A stretch of 64,000 bases of DNA from Chaetoderma sp. LZ-2023a. Taxonomy: Eukaryota > Mollusca > Caudofoveata > Chaetodermatida > Chaetodermatidae. The stretch's first letter is position 1, and each line of letters starts with the position of its first letter. The notes beneath the pieces were generated by a model. The model was not told where the DNA came from, did no database searches, and saw only the letters and a program-made list of their open reading frames with translations. The position numbers and the translations under genes are program-made. Positions 33,583-45,659 of this stretch are shown here, piece by piece. Location: assembly GCA_034401795.1 (NCBI GenBank), contig CM067372.1, forward strand, positions 35,528,351 through 35,592,350, read 5' to 3'.

Positions 33583-36375
33583 TTTAATTATGTCTTTGTA
33601 TGATTTTAGTGTTAGTATTTTTTCGCGTGTGTGTTTATCTATATTATTCCATGCTTTGACGACACCAAATGAAATTCTACGTTTCCATGTGTCTGTTTGT
33701 GTGTATCTAATGTGGAGATCATGTTTGTTCCTAGTGTTATATGTGTGGATTTCGATGTTGTTTGCAAAGCTGTGGGTTATAGATTTAGGTAGGATTTTGT
33801 GATGAAAGGCTCTGGAAATGTTGATCATCTGTGACTTGCCTATGTCTGTGAGTTTAAGAAGTTTTTGTGTTTTGAAGATGTTTTGACTCTTTGCTGTTTT
33901 TGAGAACATTTTAATGCATTTTTTCTGGGGGTTGTGTGTGTTAGTCCAGATGGCATTGCAGTATGTGAGGTGTGGAAGGATCAGTGTGGAATACAGGGTT
34001 TTAATGGTAGCTTGTGTTAGGTATGGCTTTAGTCTTTAAATGACCCCCATGCCGCTTGCTACTTTAGCTGTGACTACCTCAATTTGTTTGCCCCAGGCCA
34101 GGCTCTTGTCTAAATAAACTCCTAAGAATTTAGCAAAAGGAGCTTCTTCAATTTCTTTTATATTAACATAGATTTTTGGAATACTTTTGTTTCCTGATTG
34201 TCTAGACTTTGAAAATAGCATGTAGTTTGTTTTATCAACATTTAATGATAGCTTGTTTACTTTGAACCAGTTAATAACTTCTTCCATTTCTTTATTTACT
34301 CTTTCATATAATATATCTAAGTTTTTGGTGGAGCAAAAGGCATTGGTGTCATCAGCAAACAGTATTAATGACAAATTGTGGCAAATTTTGGGCAAGTCAT
34401 TCATATAGAGTAAAAACAACAGAGGGCCAAGAATTGACCCCTGGGGAACACCACAGGTTAATTTCCTGTTTTCAGAGCAGGTTAAATCAAATAGCACGCA
34501 TTGTGTTCTATCAGTTAAATAGCTGTGAAACCAGGCAAGTGCACATCCTCGGATTCTGTAATAGGCAAGTTTTCCTAATAATATATTGTGATTGATAGTA
34601 TCAAATGCTCTTGAACGATCCCAGCAGATGCCCAGTATATGTTCTTTCTTTTCAATTGATTCAATTATTTTTTCTGTCATTTCAATTAGTGCGAGCATTG
34701 TTGAGTGTTTCTGGCGGAATCCATAATGTGAAGCGTATAAAATTTCCTTTTTTTCTAGATAATTGATTAATCTATTATACATTAATCACTCCATTAATTT
34801 AGAGAAAAGTGGAAGTATTGAGACAGGCCTGTAATTTGTGAAGTTGGACGAGTCTTTTGCTTTATATATTGGAGTGGCATGTGCAGATTTTAGTTTTGAT
34901 GAAAATATGCCTTGCACTAGTGATTGATTGCAGATATGGTTGAGTGGCATTAGTAAATCAAATATGCAGTGTCTAAATATGCTCCATTTAAACCCATCTA
35001 TGCCAGCACTTTTCGCAGGATTAAGTGAATTAAGTATAGTGAAAATTTCTTAATTGTTAACAGGATAAGCAAAAAATGAAGAGGATTGATAAGCGGGAGT
35101 ATCTGTGAGGTAATCACTATATTTAATTCCTGATGTAGATATGATTTTCTTTGAGAGATCTGGACCTATGTTAACAAAATATTGATTGAAACCGTTTTCA
35201 ACTTCATTGTTATCCGTGATTACCTTATTATTGTAGAGAAACTGGGTCTGTTGTGCTTTTCTATTGTTTTTATTCAAAAGTGACTTTATGATTTTCCATG
35301 TTTCATTTATATCATTTTTGAATTGCTCAAATTTATTCTGATAATAGTTCTTTTTTAATGTTTTTATTATTTGGTCCAACTTATTTCTATATTTCTTTTT
35401 AGCTTTGTCTCATTATACTTTGTTTGACATTTTATAAATGTCAAATAAAGTTGCTGTTTTTTATGACAGGCAGATATCAATCCTATTGTCAGCCATGGTT
35501 TAGTAGGGTTGTGCTTGAATAATTTATTTTCTTTCATGGGGAAACTGTGCTCAAAGATGTTAGTGCATATGTTGTGGAGCTTGGTGTAGGCATCATCACA
35601 TGACTCTATATCTATCACTTCGTTCCAGTCTACCTCAGACATGGCCTTTTTAAATTTTTTAATATTGACCTGATTCATTTCTCTACACTTAATTTTGTCA
35701 TTTTTAAATGGTCTACTGTAGTTTGCCTGTTTTTCGAGGATAGCAATTGGTAGGTGTTCTGATGTGTCTGTTACGAAAATTCCTGAATGTGTTTTGTTGA
35801 TGAAGCTGATATTATTACTGAACATATTATCAATAGTTCTAGCCGAACTCCCAGTAATTCTTGTCAACTTAGTTATGTTTGGATAAAAGGAATGTGCATT
35901 TAGCAAATTTGTAAAACTTTGTGAATGAGAGCTGTTTTGTTCCATCAGGTCAATATTGAAATCACCCATGAGGTAGACTGTTTTGTTTTCTTTTTAAAAA
36001 ATCATCTAAGGTTGCTCCTAGTAGGCCAATAATATTATTTTATTTTTTCCTTTTTCTGTTGGGATTTCTATAAACAATGATTCAAAATTTGGGTCCAGAA
36101 TGGAAAGATCCTCACGCTCATTGTACTGAATATTACGCTTGATGTACATGCCTACACCACCACCCTTTTTAATTTTTCTGTGCTTTTCAATAAACGTGTA
36201 ATTTTTTATATCTACAAGGTTAGTAGGTGAAGTTGCTTTTAGCCATGTCTCAGTAATTCCAATAATTCCAAATTCATGTGCACTCAGTTCTAGAAGACAG
36301 CTTAACCTGTCAATGTTCTTCAGGAGTGATCGTATGTTGGCATGTAAGAGTGAAAAGGTTCCTTAGAAGCTATTA
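33583..36375 (-). pseudogene. LINE ORF2: endonuclease and reverse transcriptase
   Basis: Endonuclease: HANIRSLL near 36350, GITETWL near 36260, GGGVGMYIK near 36160, MGDFNIDLM at 35969-35943 and EHLPIA near 35745. A basic linker with KPWLTIGLISACHKKQQLY follows. The RT core lies between about 35040 and 34036: FRQKHSTMLALIEMTEKI, RSRAFDTINHNILL, GVPQGSILGPLLFLLYMNDL, and the catalytic LFADDTNAF. The C-terminal region (33909-33583) has the IHTYNTRNKHDLHI block typical of the Jockey/CR1 group. RT makes cDNA from the element RNA at the nick cut by the endonuclease. Stops and frame changes lie near 35970-36010, 35370 and 34785, and between 34036 and 33909, so it is dead; the RT block of 248 residues is still open. 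No RNase H. Confidence 0.88.
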
Positions 36376-36479
36376 AATTATCATTGAATGTTTTTTGTAG
36401 AATATAGTCACATGATGGTGGTGTTATGTTTAGGTCTGTTCTGTTGTCAATCAGGTTTGTTTTGCATGTATTTAGTGTA

Positions 36480-37760
36480 AATGGGTTTATAATTTGCTTC
36501 CATTAGGCAGCGACAACCCTCAGACAGACCAATCTTGGGAAAAACAGCAAAACATCATCTATGCGATATAGCGGCTTATCTATCTGTTTTGTGTTGATGA
36601 AATGTTTTCCAGAAGAAAATTTCATTCATCGTATAGGGTCATGCAAAATAGTGGCATACTCAGCAGGATTAGTAACTTAACCATCCTGCTGCTGTTAGCC
36701 ACCGGAGAACAATTTCATAAGCAAAACATAATTTTTGGATATGCAAGCAGCATGAAGTAAAATTTAAGCGGTAAATTCATATATTTGGCTATTGGGAATG
36801 AATAATTCAGTAGGATTGGTAAATTTGTCAGTAAAAGGGTTAAGTTATTGGGAATGATAACAGAAGGAACAGAATAAAATGGTATGTATGTGGTGGGTAG
36901 ATAAGATGCTATTGAATGTAAACTTAATCAAGGTGAAGAGGAGTATTAAAACTAATAATGGGATATTTAAAGTATTAACATTGAGCACTTAAGCAAATAA
37001 ATATATTGTGAAGAACATCTTAAGATAAATGTGTATGTAACCAGTAATTATATAATGTTTTTGTTGTGATCAACTAAACTTGTAAGTCCTAATATGATAA
37101 TGTCTCAGATTAAGAGTATTCATACAGGTCAGCTGTTGAACATCTCAAAATTTATTTTGACTGACGGCAGTTGGTGCCTTAGGCAGCAACAACTTCCAGG
37201 CAAACCAACTTTCAAAATATTCACCAGCCTACCTGTATGGTTACTTTATATTGAGTTTGTGGAAATTCTGGATCCATGAAATATCAATCGATTCCAGCAC
37301 ACGGGAAGAGTAGATGGAGCTTAGCTAGAGTTATCTGGTGGTGATGGATGGTTTCAGATTAGAAGCACTTATATAGACCAGCTGTTGAGTATCTTGAGTC
37401 TATGGTGACTGGAAGATGCTGCTGCCTCAGGCAGCAACAGCTTCCAGGTACTTCAGTTTTCAAATCACTCACCAGCCTACTTCTATAGTTACCTTGGAGT
37501 TTCAAAATTTTCATCAGCTCACCTCTATAGTTACCTTGGGAGTTTCAAATTTTTCATCAACTCACCTCTATAGGTTCCATTGAGATTGGGAATCTGGAAA
37601 TTCAGTATTCAAGTATATAAATTGACTTCCGCATACATAAATAGTAGCTGGAGCCGCGCTAGGGTGGTGGCGGAATGTTGACATTGCAAGAAATTGATTA
37701 AAATAGTAATAATTTGGTCAAGAGAGTATGGGCAGCAACAACTCCCTGTCAGATTCATCA
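36480..37760. repeat. Repeats with GGCAGCAACA hairpin cores
   Basis: This stretch holds several related units. One is at 37110-37340 (CAGCTGTTGAACATCTC ... AGGCAGCAACAACTTCCAGG ... TAGATGGAGCTTAGCTAGAG). A second is at 37380-37690 (CAGCTGTTGAGTATCTTGAG ... 39-bp hairpin 37409-37447 ... CTCACCTCTATAG repeated). Single cores lie near 36507 and 37731. TGGAGCTTAGCTAGA is also the end block of family A, so these are relatives of family A. A further internal tandem (AGTTTCAAATTTTTCATC, about 50 bp apart) lies at 37500-37570. No coding capacity. Confidence 0.68.
37409..37447. repeat. 39-bp hairpin (GGCAGCAACA core)
   Basis: Arms CTGGAAGATGCTGCTGCC and GGCAGCAACAGCTTCCAG with a 3-base loop; 16 of 18 positions pair. 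Confidence 0.85.
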
Positions 37761-38150
37761 CATACTAAGATCTTTATAGGGTTATCACAAAACACTGACA
37801 TAATACAGTGGATAAGGTAATCAAATAAAACAAAGATAATCTTGGACGGCTCTATGAAAATTAGACATGACACAGAAAAGAGCAGTCCACTTGGGCAAAA
37901 TGAATTTTGGAGCTGGTCAGCAGGCAGCAGGGTTAAGGTTTGAGAAGTAGGAAGGATTAGTTATCACAAATAAAGCAACAGATATGATAACATGCCAATT
38001 GTACACCTACTATTACCCTGTCTTGATCTGTCTGACATCAGTACTCCATATGATTCAGTGGCCGATACTCATGTCTGCTTTCATTCATTCATACATATTA
38101 ATCATAATTCTGACTGGCAAAGATTCAGTGATTGCATAATTGGGATTTTC
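37760..38150. other. No gene seen
   Basis: Unremarkable AT-rich sequence with no recognisable protein or terminal repeats. Confidence 0.4.
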
Positions 38151-38600
38151 TAGCGGATTTTAGACAGGTTACTTGTAGTATGTATTTGGAATTTTTGACC
38201 GGATCTTGTAATGCATGTAATTCGTCCATCAACGGTCCAGGCATTTTCAACATTGTCCCGCCTTTGTGTCTCTTTCAGTAGTTTCAGCCTACGAGAGGTT
38301 AGGCTTTCAGTGATAGTAATGCCTGTATTTTTTAGGAATTTCTTATTTCTGAACACAGAATCTCTCTTATTGTATGTGGTAAGACGGAATATGATAGGAC
38401 GATGATGCACACGGCCCTGCACTTGTGCTGCCTGTCAGTGTCCAATTCGGTGACTCCTACTCAGGTTATCGAGGGTCAGCTGTACACCATGGTGTCCCAG
38501 TTTTTCATTTACTGTTTGGAGTACTAATTCATCTGTGTTTTCATTGCTTCTCTCGGGCACGCCATGCAAAAGCAGACACGTTCTTCTAGAGTATTGCTAT
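38150..38600 (-). pseudogene. LINE ORF1-type protein fragment
   Basis: The minus strand from about 38560 reads ERSNENTDELVLQTVNEKLG, then (in the open frame 38422-38150) VHHRPIIFRLTTYNKRDSVF, RRLKLLKETQ and AWTVDGRITCI. This pattern, RPIIxRF-like followed by the K-x-L-x-G-type segment and a DGRI ending, matches the RNA-binding ORF1 proteins (transposase_22-like) of L1-type and related invertebrate LINEs, which bind the element RNA. A stop or frame change separates the first part from the second. No ORF2 is attached. Confidence 0.65.
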
Positions 38601-38639
38601 TGCGTGTCCATCTGATTATATTAGGTTACCTTTATTAAA

Positions 38640-39415
38640 AATGTACACAACTATTAACGATAGACTGGCGCAGGTACCACGCCCAATCCTTGCCACTTCG
38701 CTATCCCAATGTGGACTGGCGTGATTTCATGCCCAATCCACTTGGTCCAGCAGCAGTTTCTACATTACATTTAATTAATTGTTGCCTATTACAATACATT
38801 TCAAATGAAATACAATAATTGAATTGAATGATTGGCGCGGCTTACAAAATGTACCCCCACCAAATCCTTCCACAGCTTTGAATACTCAATCCACATGTCA
38901 TCTTGCTCTTGCTCTTGATTAGAAATTGTAATCTGCATTGTCATATTTCATTTCGTGATCATTCCAGTACCGATCAAGTCTACATTCAAAACACTTTAGG
39001 CTTGGTGCATTTACCACATCATGAGGAAGATTATTCCATATATCGGTGACACGGTTCACGAATGAGTACTTCCTAATATCAATTGTGGTTCTTATAAAAT
39101 TTAATAATTGTTCCCTCTTGTGTCCGCACTGTTCGGTGTGAAGAAATTTTCAGTAACGTGTCTGTCATAAATCCTATTCATTATCTTGTACGTTTCAACG
39201 ATGTCCCCTCGAAGCCGTCTGTACTTTAGGGTTGGTAGTTGTAGCCGCTTCAGTCTCTCTGTGTAGCTCAACTCTCTTAGTGATGGTACACACTTAGATT
39301 TTCCTAAGATCATAACTTCATATTTTAAAACTATTTCACAGCTATCTGAGTACTTTGGGCTTATAAAGTGTGTTATCCTACATCTTAGAAACCTGTATAT
39401 CCCCTGTCTCATTCA
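38640..39415 (-). pseudogene. CR1-type LINE 3'-end fragment
   Basis: The open frame 39412-39101 reads PSLRELSYTERLKRLQLPTL, LRGDIVETYKIMNRIYDRHV and NFFTPNSADTRGN. That is the RT C-terminal region of CR1-group elements, with the same block order as LKILD...RKRGDMIETYKILTKKYD in the LINE at 3389-8870 but clearly a different subfamily. Coding similarity (FVNRVTDIWNNLP-like) continues to about 39000, and 3' untranslated sequence reaches about 38640. 5'-truncated. Confidence 0.75.
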
Positions 39416-39419
39416 TAAA

Positions 39420-41480
39420 ATTATGGATAGGTTAATGTTTACACTCTGTTGAAAATGTGTCAATGAGGGTCGAGTCACAGAATCCCTGCATTGTGCATTC
39501 TGATGAAAATTGGTTGATAATAGATATATGTTGCTTACCTGAGATTAACAATGCTGTCGAACTAGGCCATAAAATATCAGCTTCCCATAAAATATGGCAC
39601 TTTGTATATTGTGTAATAGGAGTACTTATCTTATAAGGTAACTGAATTCATGCTGTAGAGTACTCAGAAATATTTATATAGGGGAATTTCACATTTCAGA
39701 AAAGAAGAGATTTTCAAATTTGTGGATGAAATGACTGTCAAATATATTATAGCAATCATTACCACTGCAAATTTCAAAATATTCTTTTTTTATTTTCTAA
39801 ATCTTCAGCATAGAGAAATACCCTGTTAAGCCAGAAATTTCATTTTTAACTTACGTGGTGTATTAATTTTTTGTGAAAATATACTTTTCTGCAAACACAA
39901 GGAGAATATTTCGACGTTTAACTTTTTGAGTGTGCACGAATAAATGTGAAAGAGGCTTGACTCATAAAATTTCAAAATCTGGTTCTCTTGTTTCGGGAAA
40001 TAGGCATTTTCTATCAAAAATAATAACAGATTTTAAAAGTTTACCCATCAACTGGCTTTTGAGCTTTGTGTCCTATAAAAACTTTGTAGTAACATTCTGT
40101 TATATGTTTTCAAAAACTCCTTGAGAATATCTCTGTATAGTTTTATACTGCATTTTGTGTTTTATTAAATCCCATACCCAGTATGGTTATGCCATAAATT
40201 ACATAAATACTTTTTAAAATGTGTTTTTACATCTGCTTAAAATCACTGTTTTAAACGTGGTTAGCAAATGTAGACGTATCATGAGATAAAATGTGTCATC
40301 AGTTTGTATACTCAATTTTTCTGAGTTTTTAATGCTTTAACAAAAGCATGTCTACTATCTTAAAGAGTATTACCCATAGGTAGTATCGTATATGAGCTTC
40401 TTAGCCCCGTTACCTCAATTCTATGACATAGTAAATATGCTTATTTAGAATGACAAAAAATATACAGTGTTTATTGATGTGTTTATTTATCTAGTAATAA
40501 CACAGATAGTTGTTGATCAACTGAGTCCTTCTTATATTCTGTTATAAATTATTAATAGTGGTTTGAATTTGTTAAGGTCCTTCAAAAATCGATAATTTCC
40601 CTCTAGCTTGAGCCAGATAATAATTGTGCAAAGCACATGCATCAGGCTTATATAGAGCTACCATCTGCCCAGCATCTTCTCTTGAGATAACTAAATAAAA
40701 GTTGACGATGTAGAGTTACTATAAACATAATACATTATACTGAGGTACAATCGCTCAGTAAATTCTCACATTTAAGCTCTTTAATCCTTGGAGGTGGTAA
40801 AAGATTACAAACTTATTGCAGATCGGAGGTCCCTAGTGAAGAACTCGTTTACATCACTAAATTATACATAATTTGTATCATTGTTACTCGATAATAGTGA
40901 CAAGTCACTCAGTGCAACAGGTTTGTAATGAATGTGTGCAAAAGACCACTAACATATACCTTCACCACTGTCAATTAATAGTATAGTGTGCATTAGAGTA
41001 CCTCTTAATACTGAGTATATGGATATGTCCATAATTGGAATAAATAATGCTGAAAGTTTGCTGCTACCCTTTGGAAAAAAGAGAGCACAATTTCCGGTAC
41101 TAGATCCATATTAATATTTTATATTTTGCCTAACTTATTCCTCGAAAGTTAGCTCATCAAACGCTACTCTAATATCTTTATTGACAATAAAAACCATCAC
41201 CAGGTGCCCCTTTTGTGCAAAATACTTCCCCTTTAAGCACAGGAACATAATTTATTGCTTCATGTAGCCCATCAACTACCACATCGTTAATTAGTATAAA
41301 GACCATGCTCAAGCCTGACTGTTGTATTGATTCCTGATTTGTCATTAAGCTTTATCACTTTTAGACTGATTCCTTCCCTAAATGCCAACCAGCTTCTGGG
41401 GTTTATTACACTACTCAATCCGACTTCCCAATTTTCATTTTCAGAGACCAGAGGTTTATTATTTCTACATTTTAAAAATC
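39420..41480. other. Two kilobases of AT-rich DNA, no gene seen
   Basis: Open frames are short (at most 64 codons) and featureless. I found no terminal inverted repeats, no tandem repeat and no similarity to other parts of the window. Confidence 0.5.
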
Positions 41481-41569
41481 GTCAGGATATTTGAATATAG
41501 TCTCTTCTCCATCTGTCCATCTGTCTGACTATCCATCTGGTCATCTGTTTGTCCGTCCATCATGCTATA

Positions 41570-42375
41570 TCCTCCCAAATTTGGTATGTGGGTTACTCAT
41601 ATGATTCTGCTTTGCAAAATGATATTTACATTTGGCCCCGCCCTCAGCGGGGTAAAAAATTAAAGAAATTAATTGTAATGCAACTCCTCCGAAACTGTTA
41701 GCCGGAACTCAGCCAAATTTGATTTGTGAGTTACCCACATGATTGCGGATAGCAAGATACCATTTACATTTTGCTCCGCGCCCATGGGCAGTGGAGGGAA
41801 CAAAAGGTCAAATTTTAACCCACAGAAGGTGATTGTAATGCATCTCCTCCGAAACCGTTGGTCAGAACTCAATGAAAGTTTGTGTGAGTTACCCATATCA
41901 ATGTGGAGTACATAAGCACATTTACATGTGGCTCCGTCTCTTTGGGTGGGGTGGGGTGGGGGGGGGGGTTAAACGGACATGAAATTAATTGTTTTGCAAC
42001 TCCCCTGAAACCATTTGACAGAATTCAACCAAATTTGGTATGTAAGTTACCCATATCAATGTGGAGTGCAACACATTTAGATTTGGCCCCAAGCCCAGGC
42101 GTGCATGGGGTGCGCTCCAAGTGTCAAGAAATTGATTGTAATGCAACTCCTCCGAGAACATTGGATGGAATTCAACCAAATTTAGTATGTGATTTACCCA
42201 TATCAATGTGGAGTGGATGGAGTGGTGGATGGGGTCAAATGGTCGTGAAATTGATTGTAATGCAACTCTTCTAACAAAGTTGGACGGAATTCAATCAAAT
42301 TTGGTATGTGAGTTACCCATATTACTGTGGATTACAAAAGGACATTTACATTTGGCTCCGCCCCGGGTGGGTTGT
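41570..42375. repeat. ~130-170 bp satellite, six copies
   Basis: Each unit contains GTAATGCAACTCCTCCGAAA, a GGAATTCAACCAAATTTGGT-type block, GTGAGTTACCCATATCAATG and a CATTTACATTTGGCTCCGCC block followed by a variable G-rich stretch. Copies start at roughly 41577, 41720, 41870, 42035, 42180 and 42300. The G-rich stretch at 41944-41971 is long enough for a G-quadruplex. Confidence 0.88.
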
Positions 42376-42598
42376 GGGTGGGATCAAAAGTTCAAAGCAG
42401 TGAATGTGGGGATTTAGAATGACGCATCATGGACCAATCAATCTAGTTTAATTGTGTTTTATAGTCAGCAGTTCTGATTCAAGGAAAGTAGTTCAAGGAG
42501 GTATTGCTAGCTATAGTAATATAGAGGTTGTCAAGCCTCTCATGTTTCTTCTTATTTTTCAATTTATAAACCATACACATTTCACTTGGTAGAATTTT
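42376..42598. other. Spacer, nothing recognised
   Basis: Short stretch between the satellite and the Polinton fossil without visible features. Confidence 0.4.
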
Positions 42599-42960
42599 TC
42601 AACGTAGTCGGTGATCTTTGGGTGTGTTATGTTTTACATCTATAAGTAGAAATGAATGTGGATCGCTCATCACATCTTTATAAAATTCATGTAAGTAGTA
42701 ACCATTACCTGGGAACATTTGTCTAGTGATGGTACTGATAATAAGTATCAAATAATAAGAATTGATAGAGATATCTTGGCATTCATTCCCTTCATGGAAC
42801 ACATGTTGAACATTATGTATCACACTGCAGTTTTCATGAGGATACCGTTTTGTAACTCGCTCATCAAAACTGTCCATTAATTCATCAATTACAATAAGTG
42901 TAGGAGTGTTTCAATCAAGATCAAAATGGAAACCCTCTTGAAATAAAAATTCAAGATAAC
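42599..42960 (-). mobile_element. Maverick/Polinton packaging ATPase fossil
   Basis: The minus strand shows the C-terminal part of a FtsK/HerA-type packaging ATPase of the Polinton kind. A Walker B-type region lies near 42905-42860 (DSFDERVTKRYPHENCSVIH), followed by HNVQHVFHEGNECQDISINS, the RQMFPGNGYYLHEFYKDV segment and SFLLIDVKHNTPKDHRLR. In living relatives this enzyme drives DNA into the capsid. The fossil is partial and broken; no Walker A part is seen. It points the same way as the unidentified coding-like pieces at 43199-44340, which may belong to the same element. Confidence 0.78.
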
Positions 42961-43036
42961 ATAAAATAAAAAACAACATTTGAAAGTGAAAAGGTAAATA
43001 AGGTTTTGCATTTTCTATTTTTAATGGATCAAAACC

Positions 43037-43121
<85 letters not shown>

Positions 43122-43138
43122 ATAATAACTTTATTATT

Positions 43139-43203
<65 letters not shown>
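43037..43203. repeat. Trinucleotide hairpin: (AGT)28 facing (ACT)21
   Basis: 28 AGT units (43037-43120), then an 18-20 base spacer that is itself partly self-complementary (AATAACTTTATT), then about 21 ACT units to 43203. The two tracts are reverse complements, so the whole 167 bp is a near-perfect fold-back. Confidence 0.95.
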
Positions 43204-43205
<2 letters not shown>

Positions 43206-44340
43206 CAATGGAAGAGTTTCTGGGTTAAGTATAAGCTTATTGTAAAGTCACCAGCACTCACCGTGTCAAATGGACGTTCATGATAAACTTTAATAAGATC
43301 TATAGTTTGGAAATTTATGGCTAGACAACTGTCTTCACACTGACTTGCACGGCTATGAATACAACTGTAACAGTCTGCAGAAACACGTTTCCATATTTTG
43401 TTATTCAGGTGTTGCGCGAAAATGTGAATACATACCTCTTTTAATATAGGAGTATGGCAGAAGTGGTATAGTGTTTCTTTATTTGATTTTCTGATTATGA
43501 TTTCCGTGTCACAAATGTTACACTTATCTGAATGGAATTCCACATAGGTTATTTCAGAACCACACTGCACAGATGTATTATATGTTTTAAAACTCTGTGA
43601 ATCCCCGTTGTGTTCTTCTTCTTCTCCTTTAAGTTTTGATCGTGAGCACTCTATTTAACAGCTCACGTGAGATTGTGTGTTATGGCATGTCCCCTTTACT
43701 TTTGCTATAGCATTGAAAACAGAGGGTACCGAAATCTTTGATTCTGTCATTTCGAGATAAAGTCCATCATCATGAAGCAAATGCTCACTCTCTTCTCCTT
43801 TCCATAGAACACCCACTACTTTAAGTCACTGGCCTTCATTGAGCATTAGTTTTCGATGAGGGCCATTGTCATTGTTGCCTGAGTTTGTATATAAACCAAT
43901 ACGATTCCCTGTGCAATTAGCGTATTTTAGTAATGTTCTGATTAAGAGTTGCTTGACTTTTATCCCATATATTCTGCGTTATATTCTCAATCCAGCTCGG
44001 CTTGAATTTCACGGATATTTTCTTTTAGAATTAGTCACTCATTGTCAGTGAAGTACATACCACATAATGTCTGTCAAGGATCTTTCTCAACGGTCTGAAA
44101 AGTCCGCATAGATCAAAACATTGATATTTTGTAGTAATACCAACTTTGTAACCAGGCTCCAGTTCGCAAAAATATTTTGTAGTAATAATAACTTTGCAAC
44201 CAGGCTCCAGTTTGCAGTAATATGTAACATTGCTATAATTAGGCTGATATGTACGATTGACAATTTCTTCAAAGACAGGAATCATACCAAAAAAACGTCT
44301 AAAAACTGTTAGTTGAGATAGAGTTCTCGTTTTGTACAAT
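43199..44340 (-). pseudogene. Unidentified coding-like pieces beside the Polinton ATPase
   Basis: I do not recognise these. The open frame 43570-43199 is cysteine-rich (CNICDTEIIIRK, HFCHTPILKEVCIHIFAQH, SADCYSCIHSRASQCEDSCL), suggesting a zinc-binding protein. The frame 44339-44031 contains a direct duplication of about 52 bp (two copies of a LEPG-x-KV-IITTKY segment). Orientation and position next to the ATPase fossil make membership in the same Polinton-type element plausible, but this is inference. Alternatives are a degraded host exon or another element. Confidence 0.35.
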
Positions 44341-44540
44341 ACCTGCCAAGAGCAATGGCTTGATCAATATCTACATCTTGTTCCCCATTAAGTTAGCTTA
44401 CTTGTATATAATAACCATCACCTAAATCAACAGATTAAAGAACAACCAATAAAATATGCAGAATTAATTTTCATTCAAAATCGTAACCAAACATGTTTGT
44501 CCTTGAATTCTCCATCATTTATATTTTTTTAAAGTAGAAA
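44340..44540. other. Spacer, nothing recognised
   Basis: AT-rich sequence between the Polinton-associated pieces and composite repeat B. Confidence 0.35.
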
Positions 44541-45140
44541 CTATCCAATCAGATTGCGCATCCATTGCCACAGAGGTAATCACTAATTTATGCACATCAA
44601 TTGCTACAGACTACAGGAATGAGAGAGTTGTAAAAAAAAAGTCACTTTTGAGTTGCAACATGACCCCATTGTAAATATTTACAATAAAATGTGTTTGAAA
44701 CAAAACAGGCCTAATCAGTAATTGTTCATCAAGTACTCAGCCAATCAGATTGTGCATCCATCGCCACAGAGGTAATCGGTAATTTATGTGTGCCTATCAC
44801 TATAGCCCTAATCGATAATTGTGCATCCATTGCTCAGCCAATCAGATTGAGCATCCATTGTTACAGATGTAATTGATAATTTATGTGTGTCTAATGCTAC
44901 AGGCCTAATCAATAATTGTGTGTGCATAGCCTAGTCCATCAGATTGAGCATCCCTCGTTTCAGGGTAATCAATAATTTGATTGACAGGTATGGTTATACC
45001 TTATGCGTGTCTATCACTATAGCCATGATCAATAATCATACATCCATCACACAGCCAATCTGATTTCCTGATTATGATTTCCGTGGTCCAGAGATAATCG
45101 ATAAGAGTCTGTTTTGATTGTGATATAACAAGTGTCAATT
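44540..45140 (+). repeat. ~118-bp tandem array with CCAAT boxes, copy 2
   Basis: Units contain GCCAATCAGATTGTGCATCC, CACAGAGGTAATCGGTAATT and CTATAGCCCTAATCGATAAT. CCAATCAGATTG occurs at about 44548, 44750 and 44838, with a one-base variant near 44935, so the CCAAT core is the best-kept part of the unit. Confidence 0.85.
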
Positions 45141-45465
45141 TAACACAGAGTGGGCTAGCGTGAACATCTCTGTGTACTCGTAGTGATAGATGTTTTCATT
45201 ATATTTATATTATTGTTAGAGCTAGTACTAGTAGTGATGGATGTTATATTTATTCTACTTTTGGTAGAGATGCTGTGTAAGTGCAGCAAGAGATATACGT
45301 TCTGGATATATAAATGGATTTACAGGATTCGCAAGAAGAGGAAGAGGAGACAATGAAAATAGGTCCATTCAGAGAGTATTTTATAACATCTTGGAAAAAT
45401 AGTATAAGATCACCATTTAAAAAAAAATTCGGAAATCAAAATAAAAAATTAATAATTAAAACTGT

Positions 45466-45640
45466 GCTTAATTGCCCATATAGGGAGTGTGAAAAAGGGG
45501 CGTGAGCTGATGGGCATGTTTGTACACGAACGTCCACTAGCACACGTCCCGTTTACACTCCGTATATGGGCAATTAATCCCGGATGCCCACTGCCCCCCC
45601 CCCCCCCCCGCGAAATCACGTGACCTATGAGAGCCAATCA
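45466..45640. repeat. Palindrome P2, shorter copy
   Basis: Blocks CTTAATTGCCCATATAGGGA and TATATGGGCAATTAA, GTGAAAAAGGGGCGTG and CACGTCCCGTTTACAC face each other around TTTGTACACGAA (near 45521). A run of C (45595-45609) and CGAAATCACGTGACC follow on the right, matching the outer arm of the 27-kb copy; the left outer arm is missing. Confidence 0.82.
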
Positions 45641-45659
45641 AAAATTGCATTTATCAATC

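Larger units (their letters stand above)
33484..36375 (-). mobile_element. CR1/Jockey-type LINE, long copy
   Basis: A 2.9-kb minus-strand LINE containing almost all of ORF2 and ending in an (ACT)n tail in the sense direction (33484-33561 as AGT on plus). It starts near 36375 with the beginning of the endonuclease (HANIRSLLKNIDRL), so ORF1 is missing by 5' truncation, or the element is a one-ORF type. No target duplication identified. Confidence 0.87.

Noticed and set aside
45314-45505. A host gene's first exon (MDLQDSQEEEEETMKIG)
   Set aside because: The same block lies in another copy of composite repeat B at 27 kb, so it belongs to the repeat; a coding role within that repeat remains possible.
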